In this document: positions 15,621-17,326 of the stretch, piece after piece
Position numbering within the stretch: position 1 is the stretch's first letter
Layout: each line of letters opens with the position of its first letter
Assembly: GCA_016296415.1 (NCBI GenBank)
Contig: JAEDJH010000030.1
Span: 1-17,326 of the forward strand
Source of the DNA: Clostridia bacterium
GTDB taxonomy: Bacteria; Bacillota; Clostridia; Christensenellales; CAG-138
DNA: 17,326 nucleotides
Direction of reading: 5' to 3'
Notes under the pieces: model-generated
What the model was told of the DNA's origin: nothing
The model's input: only the letters and a program-made list of their open reading frames with translations
Databases searched by the model: none
Position numbers and translations under genes: made by a program

Positions 15621-15643
15621 AAACGCCTTCAGGGGCGTTTTTT
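15621..15643 (+). terminator. Terminator of the ABC exporter
   Basis: AAACGCC (15621-15627), 6-base loop, GGCGTTT (15634-15640), followed by T to 15643. The outer TGCA/TGCA flanks extend the symmetry with a two-base slip. It starts 13 nt past the stop codon. Confidence 0.75.
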
Positions 15644-15655
15644 GCAATACCGCTG

Positions 15656-15684
15656 TTGAAAAAATGCGGATTTTTGTATAAAAT
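15656..15684 (+). promoter_or_regulatory. Sigma-A promoter of the MFS transporter
   Basis: TTGAAA (15656-15661), 17 bases, TAAAAT (15679-15684), both 5/6 matches. A start near 15691 leaves a leader of about 26 nt before the GTG start codon. Confidence 0.65.
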
Positions 15685-15716
15685 TGTTGTTGTAAAACCG
15701 TACGGAGGTATGTGGA

Positions 15717-17270
15717 GTGAAGCTTGACTATAAGAAAACGATATTTGTCGGCATGGCATTTTTTCTGATATGCACGTTTTGGCAGGCGTATGACACGATA
15801 ATCCCCAAAATCCTGACCGATAAATTCGGCATGAGCCAGGCAAATTCCGGCATCATAATGGCGGCGGACAACGTGCTTGCACTGTTCATGCTGCCGCTTT
15901 TCGGCACCATTTCGGACAGGTGCCGTTCCAAACTCGGCAGGCGAACGCCGTTTATTATCGTTGGTACGCTTGTTGCTGCGCTGGCGCTTGTGGGGCTGAC
16001 CTTTGTGGATAATGCACAGCTAAAGCAGATAGAGAGCGTTTCGGCGGTCGACGATCCCGCGGCACTTGAGCTGATTTATGAGAAAAAGGGCGATGAGGTG
16101 CTGAAAACCACGGACGGCGAGGAGTTTGTCCTTTCCGATATATATACGCTGGAGGAGTATAAATCCATAACGGCGGACATCGTATTGGACGGCAAGACCG
16201 TGACAAACCCCGAATACACCGAATATGTCGTCACTGCAAGACAGGCGTATATACACGATATAACGCAGCAGGATTACACAAATCTTGTACTGTTCATCGC
16301 CGTACTGTTCATAATGCTGGTGTCGATGGCGACGTTCAGATCCCCTGCGGTTGCGCTTATGCCGGATGTGACCGTGAAGCCGCTTCGTTCCAAGGCGAAT
16401 GCCGTAATCAATCTCATGGGCACGGCAGGCGGTATAATAGTCCTCGGACTCGGCATCGTATTTAAGACGGGAAGCATCAAAAACTCCATGATGAGCTACA
16501 CGGCATATTTCTGCATAGTGGCAGGCGTGATGCTCATATCGCTGATGATATTTTTGTGGAGGGTAAAGGAGCCTGCGTTGGTTGAGCGCATGAAGGTCGA
16601 AAGCATGGAGTACGGCATCGACACGGAGGAGACCGAAGCCTCCGGCGAAAAGCACAAGCTGTCCGGCGGACAAAAGCTTTCGCTTGCATTGATACTTGCT
16701 TCGGTTGTGTTTTGGTTCATGGGCTATAATGCGGTCACGTCAAAATACTCGGTTTATGCAAGCAACGTGCTTAATATCGACTATTCAAGCACACTGATGG
16801 TTGCAAACGTTGCGGCGATAATCGCCTATATCCCCGTCGGTATGGTCGCATCAAGAATCGGCAGGAAGAAAACCATTCTTTGCGGTATTACCATGCTGAC
16901 GACGGCGTTCTTTGTGGCGGCGTTCATGAGATCCGACTCGAGCGCATTGGTGATGAACCTGATGTTTGCGCTTGCGGGCATAGGCTGGGCAACGATAAAC
17001 GTGAACAGCTTCCCGATGGTGGTGGAGCTTTCGAGAGGCTCAGACGTCGGCAAATACACGGGCTTTTACTACACCGCAAGCATGGCGGCGCAGACGCTTA
17101 CACCCTATATAAGCGGACTTTTGATGGATGGCTTCGGCATGACGGTGCTGTTCCCGTATGCGGCAATCTTCGTGGCACTCGCATTTGTAACGATGCTGTT
17201 TGTTAAGCACGGCGACAGCAAGCCCATCCCGGCAAAGTCAAAGCTTGAAGCGCTGGACGTGGACGACTGA
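15717..17270 (+). CDS. MFS transporter with a large extracytoplasmic insert
   Basis: Secondary transporter of 517 residues, larger than the usual 400-460. TM1 (about 8-28) and TM2 (43-63) are followed by the motif-A-like loop SDRCRSKLGRRTP (66-78), TM3 (79-97), an insert of about 90 polar, acidic residues (98-187), then TM4 (188-206) onward; the second half begins near 318 after a charged central loop and has its own motif A copy SRIGRKKT (379-386). The overall pattern recalls the Clostridial MFS proteins often annotated as sugar transporters, but the substrate is unknown. The start is GTG 15717, eight nt after GGAGG; the ATG at 15710 opens only a few codons in another frame. It has its own promoter and terminator. 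Because the motif A loop is cytoplasmic, the insert should face the outside. Confidence 0.88.
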   Translation: MKLDYKKTIFVGMAFFLICTFWQAYDTIIPKILTDKFGMSQANSGIIMAADNVLALFMLPLFGTISDRCRSKLGRRTPFIIVGTLVAALALVGLTFVDNAQLKQIESVSAVDDPAALELIYEKKGDEVLKTTDGEEFVLSDIYTLEEYKSITADIVLDGKTVTNPEYTEYVVTARQAYIHDITQQDYTNLVLFIAVLFIMLVSMATFRSPAVALMPDVTVKPLRSKANAVINLMGTAGGIIVLGLGIVFKTGSIKNSMMSYTAYFCIVAGVMLISLMIFLWRVKEPALVERMKVESMEYGIDTEETEASGEKHKLSGGQKLSLALILASVVFWFMGYNAVTSKYSVYASNVLNIDYSSTLMVANVAAIIAYIPVGMVASRIGRKKTILCGITMLTTAFFVAAFMRSDSSALVMNLMFALAGIGWATINVNSFPMVVELSRGSDVGKYTGFYYTASMAAQTLTPYISGLLMDGFGMTVLFPYAAIFVALAFVTMLFVKHGDSKPIPAKSKLEALDVDD

Positions 17271-17290
17271 TTTGATGTAAACTAACGGTG

Positions 17291-17322
17291 AGCGCCTCCT
17301 GCCTGCTTTGGGGGGCGCTTTT
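17291..17322 (+). terminator. Terminator of the MFS transporter
   Basis: AGCGCCTCC (17291-17299) pairs with GGGGGCGCT (17311-17319) with one G-U pair, followed by TTTT. It starts 20 nt past the stop codon and ends the window. Confidence 0.75.
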
Positions 17323-17326
17323 ATCA

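Noticed and set aside
16661..16678. LSGGQK in the MFS protein, like an ABC signature
   Set aside because: It lies in the central cytoplasmic loop of an MFS protein with no Walker A or B; chance resemblance.

Overview
The window looks like an ordinary chromosomal stretch of a low-to-medium GC Gram-positive bacterium, most likely a member of the Clostridia (Bacillota). This is an inference from a leucine T-box leader before leuS, a DarA/PstA-type c-di-AMP receptor beside holB and ricT (gene order as in Bacillus and Clostridium), a TIGR04086-type small membrane protein, AGGAGG-like ribosome binding sites, near-consensus sigma-A promoters and short GC hairpin plus U-run terminators. I see no rRNA, tRNA, CRISPR array, insertion sequence or phage gene.

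Layout. (1) 1-75: + strand terminator of a gene lying left of the window. (2) 121-1918: a monocistronic minus-strand unit for a 1-pyrroline-5-carboxylate dehydrogenase with its own promoter and terminator. (3) 1964-7350: a seven-gene minus-strand operon, in transcription order Nudix hydrolase, two-TM protein of unknown function, Orn/Lys/Arg decarboxylase family protein, HAD phosphatase, darA, holB, ricT. Several junctions overlap or are very short (ATGA at protein/decarboxylase, TAATG at darA/holB). The right part is the conserved yaaO-tmk-darA-holB-ricT neighbourhood of Firmicutes, but a HAD phosphatase sits where tmk is usually found. (4) 7392-9582: pnp, monocistronic, minus strand. (5) 9677-12477: leuS with a complete leucine-specific T-box leader and terminator, plus strand. 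(6) 12553-12942: small TIGR04086-like membrane protein, convergent with (7) a GntR/FCD regulator (12990-13655, minus). (8) 13818-15643: half-type ABC exporter divergent from the regulator. (9) 15656-17322: an MFS transporter with an unusual extracytoplasmic insert.

Functionally the region mixes core information processing (clamp-loader delta-prime, RNA turnover, leucyl-tRNA synthesis, the RicT RNA-maturation factor, a c-di-AMP sensor) with amino-acid/polyamine metabolism and two transporters. I found no convincing new multi-gene system. The items most worth a second look are the unknown two-TM protein translationally coupled to the decarboxylase at the head of the darA-holB-ricT operon, the HAD-for-tmk replacement, the MFS insert, and a repeated 12-bp near-palindrome bracketing the pnp terminator and the operon promoter.
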